A stretch of 64,000 bases of DNA from Streptomyces antnestii (GTDB lineage Bacteria; Actinomycetota; Actinomycetes; Streptomycetales; Streptomycetaceae), in the NCBI RefSeq assembly GCF_004005495.1, contig NZ_RZYA01000003.1, forward strand, positions 372,001 through 436,000, given 5' to 3'. The translations under genes and the position numbers were made by a program. How positions within the stretch are numbered: position 1 is the first letter of the stretch; every line of letters begins with the position of its first letter. Positions 18,440 through 27,161 of this stretch are shown piece by piece. Below the pieces are notes generated by a model. It ran no database searches and was not told the DNA's origin. It worked only from the letters and a program-made list of their open reading frames with translations.

Positions 18440-20056
18440 TCAGGCGGTCGGGGTGACCGAGACCTCGGGGGACAGGTTCGACTCGACGCCGTCGGTGTTG
18501 AGCACGGTGACGACGTAGTAGTACGTGGTGCCGTTGGTCAGGCCGGTGTCGACGTAGCCGTCGCTCGTCGGGGCGAACACCGCCTCGGCGTTACCCGGCG
18601 TGACGCCGGGCGTGGTCGAGCGGTACAGGCGGTATCCGGCGAAGGGCGGCTCGTCGGTGCTGAAGCCCACTGCGTACCAGTTCAGCGTGGCCCGGCCGTC
18701 GCCCGCCTGGACATTCCAGAACGAGGTGGCGGGCGGCAGCTGGGGCGGACGCAGCTCCGGCAGCCGGGACGCGGAGGGCGTCGACAGGACCCCGTAACCG
18801 GACTCCGCCACCACGGCGTAGTAGTAGTCCTTCTCGTCGTCGGCGACGGTGCGGGAGAGGGAGGTTTCCGAGGTGACGGCGAATTCGTTCGCCGGAGAGG
18901 TCGTATCCACGGGTGTGGTCCTCGAGCGGTACACCCGGTACTGGGAGATGGGCACGTACGGGCTCTGCAGCCACTTCAGCGTCAGCTTGTCGCCCGCGAC
19001 GTAGGCGACGTTGAGGTTGGGGGACGCCGGCACGGTGGTGGGACCGACCTGCTTGGTGGCGAGGACGGGTGCGGTACCGGCGGACTCGTTCCCGGTGCCG
19101 TCCACTCCCCGCACGAGATAGAAGTACCCGAGCCCGGCGTCCCCCGACGTGTCGCGGTAGGTGAGCGTGTTCGTGGAACCCACCTTCACGTTGGGGGCGC
19201 TGGAGGGAGAGGTCCCGCGGTAGACGTTGTACTTCACCGCGTCGGACCCGCCGTTGCGCCACGTCAGGGTGATCCCCTGCTCGTCCTGCTTCGCGACGGT
19301 CAGGTCCTGCGGGGAGAGCGGTGCGGTGGTGTCACGGGTGGCGCGGGCGAGATCGGAGAAGTCCGACAGGTTGCCGGCCGCGTCCACTGCACGCACCTTG
19401 TAGGCGTACGGCACGTCGGCCCATGCGCCGGTGTCGGCGTACGAGGTCGACTCCACGGTGGCGATGCGCGTGAACGCACCCGTCTCGCCGGTTTCTTCCG
19501 AAGCCCGGTACACCTCGCAGCGCGCCGCGTCCGAAACCTCGTTCCAGGCAAGGGAGTTGGCCTCGCTGCCGGACGATGCGGAGATCCACATCGGTCCGTC
19601 GGGCGCCAGCTGGTCCACGGTGGTGACATCGGCAGCCGTGCTGTAGGCCGACTCCTGCCCGGTCTTGTCGACGGCACGCACGGCGTAGGAGTAGGTGCCT
19701 CCGGTCGCCGGGGGCTTGTCGGAGTACGTGGTCGAGGCCGGCGACTCCGTGCTGCTGACGGCGGTGTAGCTGTCGGGGCCCTGCCCCTGCGGACGCCGGT
19801 AGACGCGGTAGCCCGCGACCTTCTTGCCGTCGCCCCTGACCCAGGTGATCTTGGCGGTCAGCGCGGCGGAGTCGTAGGAGGCGGTTGTGTCGACCGGGGC
19901 TGCGGGTGCGGTGGTGTCCGCGGCGGCCGCCGGGCTGCCGAGAGCGCCGGTGAGACCGGCGGCCAGGGCGAGCGAGGCGAGGACGCCGAGCAGGCGTACG
20001 CGTCTGAGGCGTCGTCCTTGAGGATGCCGGGAGGGATGCGGGGAAGCGTGAGGCAC
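18440..20056 (-). CDS. Secreted multi-fibronectin type III protein
   Basis: 538 residues. The start is a GTG (V-P-H-A-S-P-H) with AAGGG nine bases upstream; a basic stretch then leads into a signal peptide (LLGVLASLALAAGLTGALG, cleavage near PAAAADT). The mature part is a chain of five or six fibronectin type III units, each with the Y-x-V-Y-R and Y-x-Y-x-V-x-A-x-D signatures (GYRVYRRPQG, YSYAVRAVDKTG, YKVRAVDAAG, YNVYRGTSP, YRVYRSRTT, YRLYRSTTPG). No catalytic domain is visible. Such proteins are extracellular and usually bind carbohydrate or mediate adhesion. It is convergent with hspR and lies next to the tail island but is not an obvious tail part. Confidence 0.85.
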   Translation of the reverse strand: MPHASPHPSRHPQGRRLRRVRLLGVLASLALAAGLTGALGSPAAAADTTAPAAPVDTTASYDSAALTAKITWVRGDGKKVAGYRVYRRPQGQGPDSYTAVSSTESPASTTYSDKPPATGGTYSYAVRAVDKTGQESAYSTAADVTTVDQLAPDGPMWISASSGSEANSLAWNEVSDAARCEVYRASEETGETGAFTRIATVESTSYADTGAWADVPYAYKVRAVDAAGNLSDFSDLARATRDTTAPLSPQDLTVAKQDEQGITLTWRNGGSDAVKYNVYRGTSPSSAPNVKVGSTNTLTYRDTSGDAGLGYFYLVRGVDGTGNESAGTAPVLATKQVGPTTVPASPNLNVAYVAGDKLTLKWLQSPYVPISQYRVYRSRTTPVDTTSPANEFAVTSETSLSRTVADDEKDYYYAVVAESGYGVLSTPSASRLPELRPPQLPPATSFWNVQAGDGRATLNWYAVGFSTDEPPFAGYRLYRSTTPGVTPGNAEAVFAPTSDGYVDTGLTNGTTYYYVVTVLNTDGVESNLSPEVSVTPTA

Positions 20057-20288
20057 GGCTGACTGCCCTTTCCGTTGGCGGTGTGGGTGGCACACGATGC
20101 GTGGGGGGAAGGGGGTACAGACGCGGGGGGTGGGCGTGCTGTGAAGGCTCGGCAATGTATCCCCAACTTGCGTCACTGTCAGGCGAGGTGGGGGTCTGAG
20201 CGGTCTATGGCGGGAGTGGGCCGGGAGATTGGCGCGTATGTGTCTCCCGGCCCGTGTGTCATTTCGGTCCGGGCCTGCGGATGCCGCC

Positions 20289-20543
20289 TCAGCGCCCCAG
20301 CGACTGCCACACCGTGAGTGCGAGTGCCGTGCAGGACGTGGCCGCCGCCAGGGAGGGCAGCGGCCAGCGCGTGCGTTCCAGGGCGCCGATGCGTTCCTCG
20401 TGTTCGACGAGGGTCTTGTCGGTCTGGTCGGCGCGCTGGAGGAGGAGCGCCAAGTCACCCCGGGTGGTGGCGAATCCGACGTCGACGCTGCGCCTCAGCC
20501 GCTCCAGCTCGACGGCGACGCCTCCGGTGTCTATGGCCGTCAT
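20289..20543 (-). CDS. Small coiled-coil plus membrane-helix protein, holin-like
   Basis: 84 residues: an N-terminal amphipathic helix (LERLRRSVDVGFATTRGDL through EEERIG-type residues) and one C-terminal membrane helix (PSLAAATSCTALALTVW). This build and position directly after the endolysin gene match the XhlA-like accessory or holin proteins of Streptomyces phages. AAGGAGG lies six bases before the chosen ATG; a GTG at 20574-20576 would add 11 residues and also has GGAGG near it. Role in membrane permeabilisation is inferred from context. Confidence 0.65.
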   Translation of the reverse strand: MTAIDTGGVAVELERLRRSVDVGFATTRGDLALLLQRADQTDKTLVEHEERIGALERTRWPLPSLAAATSCTALALTVWQSLGR

Positions 20544-20580
20544 GCTCTGCCCTCCTTCGTCTGTCGTCGTCATCACCTCC

Positions 20581-21435
20581 TCAGGCGTGCGGCACGCGGA
20601 GCTTGTCCCAGCTGGTACGCCCCGGAATGCCGTCCGCCGCCGCCCCCACGTAGCCGAGCCGGCGCTGCCAGGCGGCGTACGAGAGGACGTCGGCCTCGCC
20701 CCACACGGGACCGGGGCCGACGCTGTACCGTCCGCAGCTCTCCGCGACGAGCCGGCGGCCGACGGCGGTGACGAGGTCGCTGCGGCGGCCCGGCACGAAG
20801 AACGCGGTGCCGGGGAAGTCGGCGTAAGCAGGGGCGGGCGCCGGTGCCGGGCGCAGCCCGAGTCTGGCCTCGACGCGCACCCGCATCCCCGCCATCGAGA
20901 ACGACGGGTCGATCTTGCGCCGCGTCCACTCCTTGTGGCCGATGACGCTCGCCGCCGTCCAGCCGTGGGCGCGGCACAGGGCTGCGGAAACCCGTTCCAC
21001 GGCGGCGAGTTGGGCCGACGGGTACGGGTCCTGTCCCGTTCCCAGGTTCTCGATCTCGAAGCCGTAGAAATGGGTGTTGCCGTCGACTGTGTCCGGGCCG
21101 GGCGGGGAGGGGGCGGTGCGCTCGGCGCGTACGGCGTCGTACACGGCCGCTGATCCGGCGCCCGCGTGGTTGGTGCGGCCGTAGCCGACCAGGTGCACCG
21201 TGCCGTCCTTGGCGATCAGGCCGATGCACAGCGGTCCGGGCAGTGCGGCGGTGCCGTCGCGGCAGAGGGTGAGGCTGTCGCGGCCGGCCGTGTGGTGCAG
21301 CATGACGCCGTTGACCGGGCCCCAGGGGCCCTTGTGATTGCGGTTGTGGGTCTGCCAGTCGGTGTGTTCGGAGAGGCGTACGCCCTCGCTGCGCAGGGCG
21401 CGGGCGAAGGCGTACGCGGTCAGGGGTGTGGCCAT
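20581..21435 (-). CDS. N-acetylmuramoyl-L-alanine amidase (phage endolysin)
   Basis: 284 residues. The amidase_2/PGRP domain spans about residues 20-190, with the zinc His in VMLHHTAG, the Tyr/His region THFYGFEIENLG and the distal IGHKEWTRRKIDPS that holds a ligand His and the catalytic Lys/Asp surroundings. The C-terminal ~90 residues (SYAAWQRRLGY, GIPGRTSWDKL) resemble a peptidoglycan-binding module. There is no signal peptide, so export would need a holin, for which the next gene is a candidate. It cleaves the lactyl-amide bond of peptidoglycan. In the tail island it could act in particle release or in wall penetration. Confidence 0.85.
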   Translation of the reverse strand: MATPLTAYAFARALRSEGVRLSEHTDWQTHNRNHKGPWGPVNGVMLHHTAGRDSLTLCRDGTAALPGPLCIGLIAKDGTVHLVGYGRTNHAGAGSAAVYDAVRAERTAPSPPGPDTVDGNTHFYGFEIENLGTGQDPYPSAQLAAVERVSAALCRAHGWTAASVIGHKEWTRRKIDPSFSMAGMRVRVEARLGLRPAPAPAPAYADFPGTAFFVPGRRSDLVTAVGRRLVAESCGRYSVGPGPVWGEADVLSYAAWQRRLGYVGAAADGIPGRTSWDKLRVPHA

Positions 21436-21445
21436 GGGCGGTTCC

Positions 21446-22087
21446 TCACACGTTGGTGACCGTGATGAAGCGGTTGGTGAAGGTGGCGGTGCTGGTGGTG
21501 ACCGCCGACTTGTAGGCGAGCGTCGCGGTGTACGTCGTGTTCACGGTCAGGCCCGTGACCTGGAACTGGGTGCTCGCCGAGAAGGCGCTGGTGCCGGTGA
21601 CGACGGCGGCGCGGGCGTCGGCGGCGGCGAGGACGGTCGTCGCGCCGTTCTTGACGTTCGCCGACGCGTAACAGGCGGTGGTCGCCACCGAGCTGTTGAC
21701 CTTGGCGCCCACGGTGATGAGGACGGCACCGGACGGCGGGGCGGTGAAGGTGACGGACGTGGGGTCGCCGGTGGAACCGGTCAGCGTCTCCACGTAGGCC
21801 GTCGACGTGGTGGTGCCGGTGGTGGTGTTGGCCTTGTGGACGGGGCCGGTGTCGAGCTGGGCCCAGACGGTCCCCGTGTAGTACGTGAACTGCTTGGGCG
21901 TGGTGAGAAAGGCGAGCATTCCGGCGACGGGCGCGACGACCTTCGCGTCACGCGACGCCGCGTCGGCGAACCTGAGCACGGTGCGGCCGTCGACCGCCTC
22001 CGCCAGGGACTGCATGTGTTGGGGGATGTTTGCGGCGTCGGAGGGCTGCGGATAGGGCAGCCCTCCGAGGGAGGTGAGCAGGGACAT
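21446..22087 (-). CDS. Tail fibre / receptor-binding-like protein
   Basis: 213 residues. The N-terminal ~80 residues (MSLLTSLGGLPYPQPSDAANIPQHMQSLAEAVDG, then FLTTPKQFTYYTGTVW) match the short N-terminal module seen in many actinophage tail-end proteins. The rest is Ser/Thr/Ala-rich beta structure (VTFTAPPSGAVLITVGA, TTYTATLAYKSAV), like the jelly-roll tips of receptor-binding proteins. GGAGG precedes the ATG. It lies between the hub protein and the endolysin, the usual place for host-recognition genes. Confidence 0.6.
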   Translation of the reverse strand: MSLLTSLGGLPYPQPSDAANIPQHMQSLAEAVDGRTVLRFADAASRDAKVVAPVAGMLAFLTTPKQFTYYTGTVWAQLDTGPVHKANTTTGTTTSTAYVETLTGSTGDPTSVTFTAPPSGAVLITVGAKVNSSVATTACYASANVKNGATTVLAAADARAAVVTGTSAFSASTQFQVTGLTVNTTYTATLAYKSAVTTSTATFTNRFITVTNV

Positions 22088-22105
22088 GGCGGGTCCTCCT
22101 AGGTG

Positions 22106-22179
22106 GGCGGAGCCGGCCCCCGCGTACGGGCGGAGTCGGCCTGTGCAGGCGGAGTCGGCCTATGTGGGCAGAGTCGGCG
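22106..22179. repeat. 19-bp period tandem repeat upstream of the fibre-like gene
   Basis: Four copies of GGCGGAGTCGGCC-type units start at 22106, 22129, 22148 and 22167 (last spacings 19 and 19). The array runs from the 5' leader of the fibre-like gene into the end of the small gene at 22160-22321. Confidence 0.7.
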
Positions 22180-22321
22180 GAAGCGTTTCGGCGGGCGAGC
22201 CGCCGTCGCCGGACGAGGCGGCGGGGCTGTCGACCGGGACGGGCAGCGCCACGTTCCCGTCGGGCTCGGTGGAGTCGTCCGGCGGTTCCGTAGCCGGCTG
22301 CTCGGGCGGCAGTTCACTCAT
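22160..22321 (-). CDS. Small acidic Pro-rich protein of the tail operon
   Basis: 53 residues beginning M-S-E-L-P-P-E-Q-P-A-T-E-P-P and ending T-L-P-P-T-L-P-T. Its ATG overlaps the stop of the hub gene in an ATGA junction, and its codons continue the operon frame use. It is highly acidic and proline-rich with no recognisable domain. Its position between hub and fibre genes suggests a small baseplate or linker component, but I do not recognise the family. Confidence 0.55.
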   Translation of the reverse strand: MSELPPEQPATEPPDDSTEPDGNVALPVPVDSPAASSGDGGSPAETLPPTLPT

Positions 22322-24690
22322 GACGTGCCTCCGGCGGGAACGAGCAGGTCGCGGTAGGTGAGTCCGGTGGCGGTCAGCTGGTCGAGCGTCGCGTAGGCCG
22401 CGGTGATGTCCGCGTACGTGCGCTGCGTGCCGTACAGCGGATCGACGGGCGGATCGGGGACGAGGCCGGGGTCGAGCGGCACGCCGTTGTACGAGGTGCC
22501 GCGCAGCGTCAGCGTCTGCTGCGGCGCCGTCCCGGCCTGGAAGGTGGAGCGGATGCCGACCACCCAGGCGAGCGTGTCCAGTTCGGCGCCCGTGGTGTCC
22601 ACCACCCGTACGGTGTCACCGAGTTGGACCCGCGGATCGTGCAGGACATCCACCTCGCCGAGCACCGGCACCGGGTAGCGGCCGGCGTCGAGCATGGCGT
22701 GCGACAGCGTGTCGGCGGACTGGCGCGACTGCACCCAGGCGGAGGCGGGAGCCTCGTAGACCTGCTTGCCGTAGTACGCCTGGCTCGTGCTGTTGTACCA
22801 GGCGAAGGTGCGCTGCTTGGACTGCGCGGAGCGGACCTGCGGAATGATCTGGACGGACGGCTTGCCGTCCTTCGTCACGGTCCACACGCTGCTGGTGCCG
22901 TGGTTGATGAAGCGCACGACGTAGTCGGGACCGTCGCGCAGCGCGCTGACCGTGACGCTGCCCTTCACCGAGGTGCCGCCGGTGGCGGTGCTGCCGAAGC
23001 GCACCTTGTGGCCGTTGATCGGGGCGGCGTCGTCGTCGATGCCGAGCGGGCCGATGTCGTTCTCGTCCTCGGCGACGGTGTACCGGACCTCGACGACCGT
23101 GTTCGGCTTGATCTCCCGGATCACGGTGTCGAGCACCGCCTGCCCGTTGAGGCTGGTGACGCCGGTCCAGTCCGCGTAGGGCTGCGAGCAGTAGTTGCGG
23201 CAGGCGTCGATCTCCTCGGAGACGGTGAGCGCGGCGATGCTGTGCCGGGTGGTCACCGTCAGGTCGGGGCGCGGCGGCACGGAGCGGAACCGGTCGGGGC
23301 CCCGCCACCGGAAGACGCCCTGCTCGTCGAACTCGGCCGTCGACATCGTGGCCCGTGCGATCTCCGTGAGCGCGTCCCACTGCGATCCCGACACCTGCGG
23401 GATGTCGTAGAGAGGGATGTCCGCGGTGTCGAGGACGGCGCCCTTCCGCCAGCGGCCCTTCAGGTCCCACTCGTTGCCGTTGTAGGAGTCGAGGTCGGGC
23501 CAGGAACGGTCGGTGACCTGGAGGCACTCGACGGCCATGTCGGTCGTCAGATCGACCCGCTGGAGCTCGGACGGCGGCTGTCCGGCGGAGGCGTCCACGA
23601 ACGTCGCCGGACCGCCGGCCAGATACTGGCCGTCGGGCGCGGTCAGGCGGGGCTTGACCGTGGCGAGGACCGAGGAGCCGCCGGCCCGGGTGTCCACGGC
23701 GAAGCCGAGGTGCCAGGTGCCGCGCAGCGAGGCGAGCTGGTTGAACCCCCAGGTGAAGTACCAGTACGCGCCGTTCAGGGTGCCCGCGGCGATCTTGACC
23801 ACTCCGGTGGAGATGTCGAAGGTGCCGCTGTAGTAGCCGTAGGCCCCCGCGCTGCGGTCGAAGACCAGCTTGATCTCGACGATGCTGTCCTTCGCCAGCG
23901 CGGTGTTCACCCAGCACTCGGCCTGGAAGACCTTTCCCGACACGGCGAAGCGCGAGCGGGGCATCCAGGACACGGCGAGTCGCGCCGCTGCCGGCATGAG
24001 CGCCATCTCGTGCGGCGCTCCGTCCCGGATCCAGCTGTACGAGGCCGGGTCCGGCAGTGTCTCCGGCTGGCCGTGGCTCGCGTTGAAGCCGCCGTGCAAG
24101 GAGGCGTACAGGGCGGTGAAGGGCTGGTCCAGCGCGTCGGCCGGGGCAGGTGCGCGTGGTGGCGGACAGGTGTGGATGCCGCCCTGGCGCAGCAGTTCGT
24201 CCACGCACCAGACGGTGGTGGCGACCGGTCTGCCGTACAGCAGCCCGTGGTACGGGCGGGGCAGCTGGGCGGGGCCGCGCAGCCGCTCGGCGCCGTCCAG
24301 GGCCTGCACGGTGACGGTGTCGCTGCCGGACGCCGCCGAGCGGGACCGCACGGTGCCGCGGAAGGCCGGCAGGGTGCGGCCGGACAGGCCGGTGGCATGC
24401 ACCACGGACTGCCCGGGCCGTACGACGTCCGCGGTGGAGCGCGGGGCCCACGCGGAGTACAGGCGCGGCGCGGGTTCCGCGTCGGCGCCGCCGAGCTGGA
24501 GCTCCAGCTGCGCCGAGGCGCTGCCGGAGAACGCGCGGAGCGCCTCGGGCAGGTCGGTCGCGTAGGACCGCTCCAGCTTCCACGACTGCACCTGCTCGCC
24601 GTGCTCCTGCCCGCCGAGCCGCGTGGAGTGGTCCGGGGTGCGTTCGGGGGCGGCGAGAGCGGCGGCGAGGACGTCGTCAGAGTTCTGCAC
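22318..24690 (-). CDS. Phage tail hub / tail-associated protein
   Basis: 790 residues, starting at a GTG that overlaps the preceding Dit-like gene by 14 bases. The N-terminal part (WKLERSYATDLPEALRAFSG, LQLGG) and the C-terminal part (VPVLGEVDVLHDPRVQLGDTVRVVDTTG) resemble the hub or Tal-type proteins at the tip of siphophage tails. The middle contains beta-rich lectin-like sequence (YSGTFDISTGVVKIAAG, YWYFTWGF) that could bind carbohydrate. It probably forms the tail tip under the Dit ring. No protease or lysozyme motif is obvious. Confidence 0.65.
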   Translation of the reverse strand: MQNSDDVLAAALAAPERTPDHSTRLGGQEHGEQVQSWKLERSYATDLPEALRAFSGSASAQLELQLGGADAEPAPRLYSAWAPRSTADVVRPGQSVVHATGLSGRTLPAFRGTVRSRSAASGSDTVTVQALDGAERLRGPAQLPRPYHGLLYGRPVATTVWCVDELLRQGGIHTCPPPRAPAPADALDQPFTALYASLHGGFNASHGQPETLPDPASYSWIRDGAPHEMALMPAAARLAVSWMPRSRFAVSGKVFQAECWVNTALAKDSIVEIKLVFDRSAGAYGYYSGTFDISTGVVKIAAGTLNGAYWYFTWGFNQLASLRGTWHLGFAVDTRAGGSSVLATVKPRLTAPDGQYLAGGPATFVDASAGQPPSELQRVDLTTDMAVECLQVTDRSWPDLDSYNGNEWDLKGRWRKGAVLDTADIPLYDIPQVSGSQWDALTEIARATMSTAEFDEQGVFRWRGPDRFRSVPPRPDLTVTTRHSIAALTVSEEIDACRNYCSQPYADWTGVTSLNGQAVLDTVIREIKPNTVVEVRYTVAEDENDIGPLGIDDDAAPINGHKVRFGSTATGGTSVKGSVTVSALRDGPDYVVRFINHGTSSVWTVTKDGKPSVQIIPQVRSAQSKQRTFAWYNSTSQAYYGKQVYEAPASAWVQSRQSADTLSHAMLDAGRYPVPVLGEVDVLHDPRVQLGDTVRVVDTTGAELDTLAWVVGIRSTFQAGTAPQQTLTLRGTSYNGVPLDPGLVPDPPVDPLYGTQRTYADITAAYATLDQLTATGLTYRDLLVPAGGTS

Positions 24691-25522
24691 CGCGCACCTC
24701 CACCAGGTCGATGCCGACGTTCCGGTATGGCAGCGGGTTCGCGGGTGCGTCGCTGTACGCGGTCACGCTCATCGCCGGACAGCCGTCGCCGAGGGCGAAC
24801 GCCACCGGGGTGTCGCCGACGGTGAGACAGGCGCCGGCGAGCCCGGCCAGGCCGGTGGTGCCCGGACCGCCGACCGGGGTGACGAAGGCGGCGCCACTGG
24901 GGGCGGTGCCGGTGACGCTCCCGCCGGTGACGGCGCTGGTGCTCAGATACGTCCCGTCGACGTCCTTCCAGTCCAGCTGCGCCGTCGCGATGGCATCGAT
25001 CCAGTCGGGCGGGAGCAGCCACGAGACGGTCATGCCGGGGGCGACCGGCCAGCCCGGCCAGGTCCCGTGCCGCCAGCCGATCCGGGTGCTCGCGTCCTGG
25101 CAGTCGACGAGGACGGTGTCGCCCATGAACGGGCTGATGACGGCCGTGCCCTGCACGGTGAACCAGTGATCGGCGCCACTGGCGGAGCCGCTCTGGCCGG
25201 CGGCCTGGTACGGGTCGAGCAGGTTCACGGACGCGGGGTCGAGCACGGCGACGGGACCGTAGGCGGTGACCGGACTGCCTTGCATGCCCGGCCCGTTGAC
25301 GCGCCGGGCGAGCCGGGCGAGGTGCTGGGCGTCCTCGGGGAGCAGCGCGTCCCAGGCGAACTTCAGGCGACGCGGTGTGCGCGCGGGAGCGACGGTGGTG
25401 ACCGTCCCTTCCAAGGACTTGAACTCGGTGACGTTCAGGTCGGCGGTCCGGTCCCAGCTCTTGGCGGACTGATCGATCTCACGCAGCAGTCCGGGCTTGC
25501 CGATCCACAGATTTCTGGTCAT
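24677..25522 (-). CDS. Distal tail (Dit-like) protein
   Basis: 281 residues: M-T-R-N-L-W-I-G-K-P-G-L-L-R-E-I-D at the start, then a phage_tail-type N-terminal beta domain, and a C-terminal Gly/Ala/Thr-rich lobe ending IDLVEVRGAEL. Size and position, between tape measure and hub genes, are those of the distal tail protein that forms the hexameric ring linking tube to tip. GGTGAGGAA precedes the ATG. Assignment rests mainly on synteny. Confidence 0.6.
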   Translation of the reverse strand: MTRNLWIGKPGLLREIDQSAKSWDRTADLNVTEFKSLEGTVTTVAPARTPRRLKFAWDALLPEDAQHLARLARRVNGPGMQGSPVTAYGPVAVLDPASVNLLDPYQAAGQSGSASGADHWFTVQGTAVISPFMGDTVLVDCQDASTRIGWRHGTWPGWPVAPGMTVSWLLPPDWIDAIATAQLDWKDVDGTYLSTSAVTGGSVTGTAPSGAAFVTPVGGPGTTGLAGLAGACLTVGDTPVAFALGDGCPAMSVTAYSDAPANPLPYRNVGIDLVEVRGAEL

Positions 25523-25531
25523 GTGCGTTCC

Positions 25532-26521
25532 TCACCTCCGGGCGAGCTGGCGCTGTCCCATGAGGACGGCGCGGGCGATGACCTGGGAGTCCACCGCGAC
25601 GTGCACGGGCCGGTCCGCGAGCGCCTCGACGGCGGCGGCGAGCCGGTGCAGTGCGGCTCCGCCGCCGGGGTGGTGGCCGAGCATGCGGCTCAGCTTGGAC
25701 AGCGGGATGACGGCCTCGGCCTCGCCGCCCTCACCGACGAGGGCGAGCCGGCCGCCGGAGCGGGCGGAGACGACGCCGCCCTCGGCGAGGGTGGGGATGT
25801 TCGGGATCTGCGGCAGATGGATCCCGAATTCCTTGCCGCCGACGATCGGCACCCAGCCGGGGATCTTGACGTGGATCGAGTTGAGGCCGCGGATCATGGC
25901 GTTGATGCCGCCGATATAGGCGCGCGGCAGCGCGGTGAAGCCGTTGACCAGGCCCTTCATGATGCTCTTGATGGGCCCGGCGTGGGACTTGATGGCCCCG
26001 GAGATCGCGTTCCAGGCCCACTTCACGCCGGTGGCTAGGGCCTTGGACACCTTGTCCATGTTGATGAACTGCCCGATGATCGGCGCGAGCAGCGTCATGA
26101 TCAGCCCGAAGGCGTTGGCCTTCATGGCGGTGTTGAGGCCCTTCTGGGCGAGCGTCGCACCCTTGAGCCCCTTGCCGAGCCCGCCCATGGACTTACCGCT
26201 GCCGCCGGCGGACTTGCCGGCCTTGCCGACGGACTTCTCGACCGCGTCGGACTGGCGCTTCACGTCACGGAGGGCGGTGTTGGCCTTGCCGGACGAGGAC
26301 TTGAGGTGGTCGAGGGAGGTCTTGAAACCGGTCGTCGATTTGGCGGACGCGCCGAGTGAGCTTTGCGTCTTGGTGGACGCGGACTTTATGGAGTCGATGC
26401 TCCGTCCGCTCTGCGCGGCGCTGGACTGCAGCTGACGGGCGGATGCGGAAGCCTGACTCGCGGCGCCGCGAAAGCGCGACAGCGAGGCGGTGGCAGTGGA
26501 CAGACTGCGGGCTAGGGACAC
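25532..26521 (-). CDS. Short tail tape measure protein
   Basis: 329 residues. The first ~140 are low-complexity helical Ser/Ala/Lys/Gln-rich sequence (AASQASASARQLQSSAAQSGRS, then GKAGKSAGGSGKSMGGLGKG), followed by a hydrophobic segment (NAFGLIMTLLAPIIGQFI) and the C-terminal tape-measure signature LAEGGVVSARSGGRLALVGEGGEAEAVIPLSKL. Tape measures set tail length at roughly 1.5 angstrom per residue, so this predicts a very short tail of about 50 nm if complete. Strong AAGGAG before the GTG start. Either a true miniature tape measure or an internally deleted one. Confidence 0.75.
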   Translation of the reverse strand: MSLARSLSTATASLSRFRGAASQASASARQLQSSAAQSGRSIDSIKSASTKTQSSLGASAKSTTGFKTSLDHLKSSSGKANTALRDVKRQSDAVEKSVGKAGKSAGGSGKSMGGLGKGLKGATLAQKGLNTAMKANAFGLIMTLLAPIIGQFINMDKVSKALATGVKWAWNAISGAIKSHAGPIKSIMKGLVNGFTALPRAYIGGINAMIRGLNSIHVKIPGWVPIVGGKEFGIHLPQIPNIPTLAEGGVVSARSGGRLALVGEGGEAEAVIPLSKLSRMLGHHPGGGAALHRLAAAVEALADRPVHVAVDSQVIARAVLMGQRQLARR

Positions 26522-26564
26522 GGAAACTCCTTCCGGGCCGAGCGGATCCCCCTCATGGGCGGGA

Positions 26565-27089
26565 TCAGGCGATTTGGGTCGAGACCTGCTGGACTTCCTT
26601 GTGGAGATCGCTCAGTGACCGGGTGAGTGCCAGAGCGGCACTCCGCATGTTCTTCAGCCGTTCGAGGTCGATCCTGTTTGTGGGCACCTGGACGGCAGGG
26701 GCGGCAGGTGCGTTCTTGGTGATACCGATGAACTTCTTGGGGTCCAGTTTCAGCTTGAGCTTGCCCAGCAGCTTCTCGCCGAGGACATCCCAGTTGAAGA
26801 ATTTGATGCCGAGTGCGGCTATCGCGGCCAGGGCCGCCGGAATCCAGTTCTTCTTGATGATGTTGACGACGATGTCGCCGATGCCGGTCAGCGGCGCCAG
26901 TTGCTCGAACGTGCTCGGCTTCTCCTCCTCTTTCTTCGGCTCCTCCTTTTTCTCGGGGCTCGGCTTGGCGAGGCCCTTGATGCTGGCGTCGAAGTGCGCC
27001 TTGGTGACCCACGTGTCCTGCTTGCTTGTCAGCAGGGACTTGATAGTGACTACTTTTTCGTAGATTTCATCATTTGTTCGACTGGCCAC
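26565..27089 (-). CDS. Uncharacterised tail-operon protein with a membrane segment
   Basis: 174 residues. N-terminal helical region, then a charged stretch (KPSPEKKEEPKKEEEKPS), then a hydrophobic segment (IPAALAAIAALGIKFF) and a C-terminal helix (SAALALTRSLSDLHKEVQQ). The GTG start has CAGGAG upstream. It occupies the place between the tail chaperones and the tape measure. I do not recognise a family; the pattern resembles an extra piece of tape-measure-like sequence, so it may have arisen by splitting of an ancestral longer tape measure. Confidence 0.55.
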   Translation of the reverse strand: MASRTNDEIYEKVVTIKSLLTSKQDTWVTKAHFDASIKGLAKPSPEKKEEPKKEEEKPSTFEQLAPLTGIGDIVVNIIKKNWIPAALAAIAALGIKFFNWDVLGEKLLGKLKLKLDPKKFIGITKNAPAAPAVQVPTNRIDLERLKNMRSAALALTRSLSDLHKEVQQVSTQIA

Positions 27090-27161
27090 TGTTTCTCCTG
27101 GACTTCTCAGGGAGATGAGTTTTGCCGGGGGCTTCTGGGTAGAATTGCTGGCTGCCGGGTC

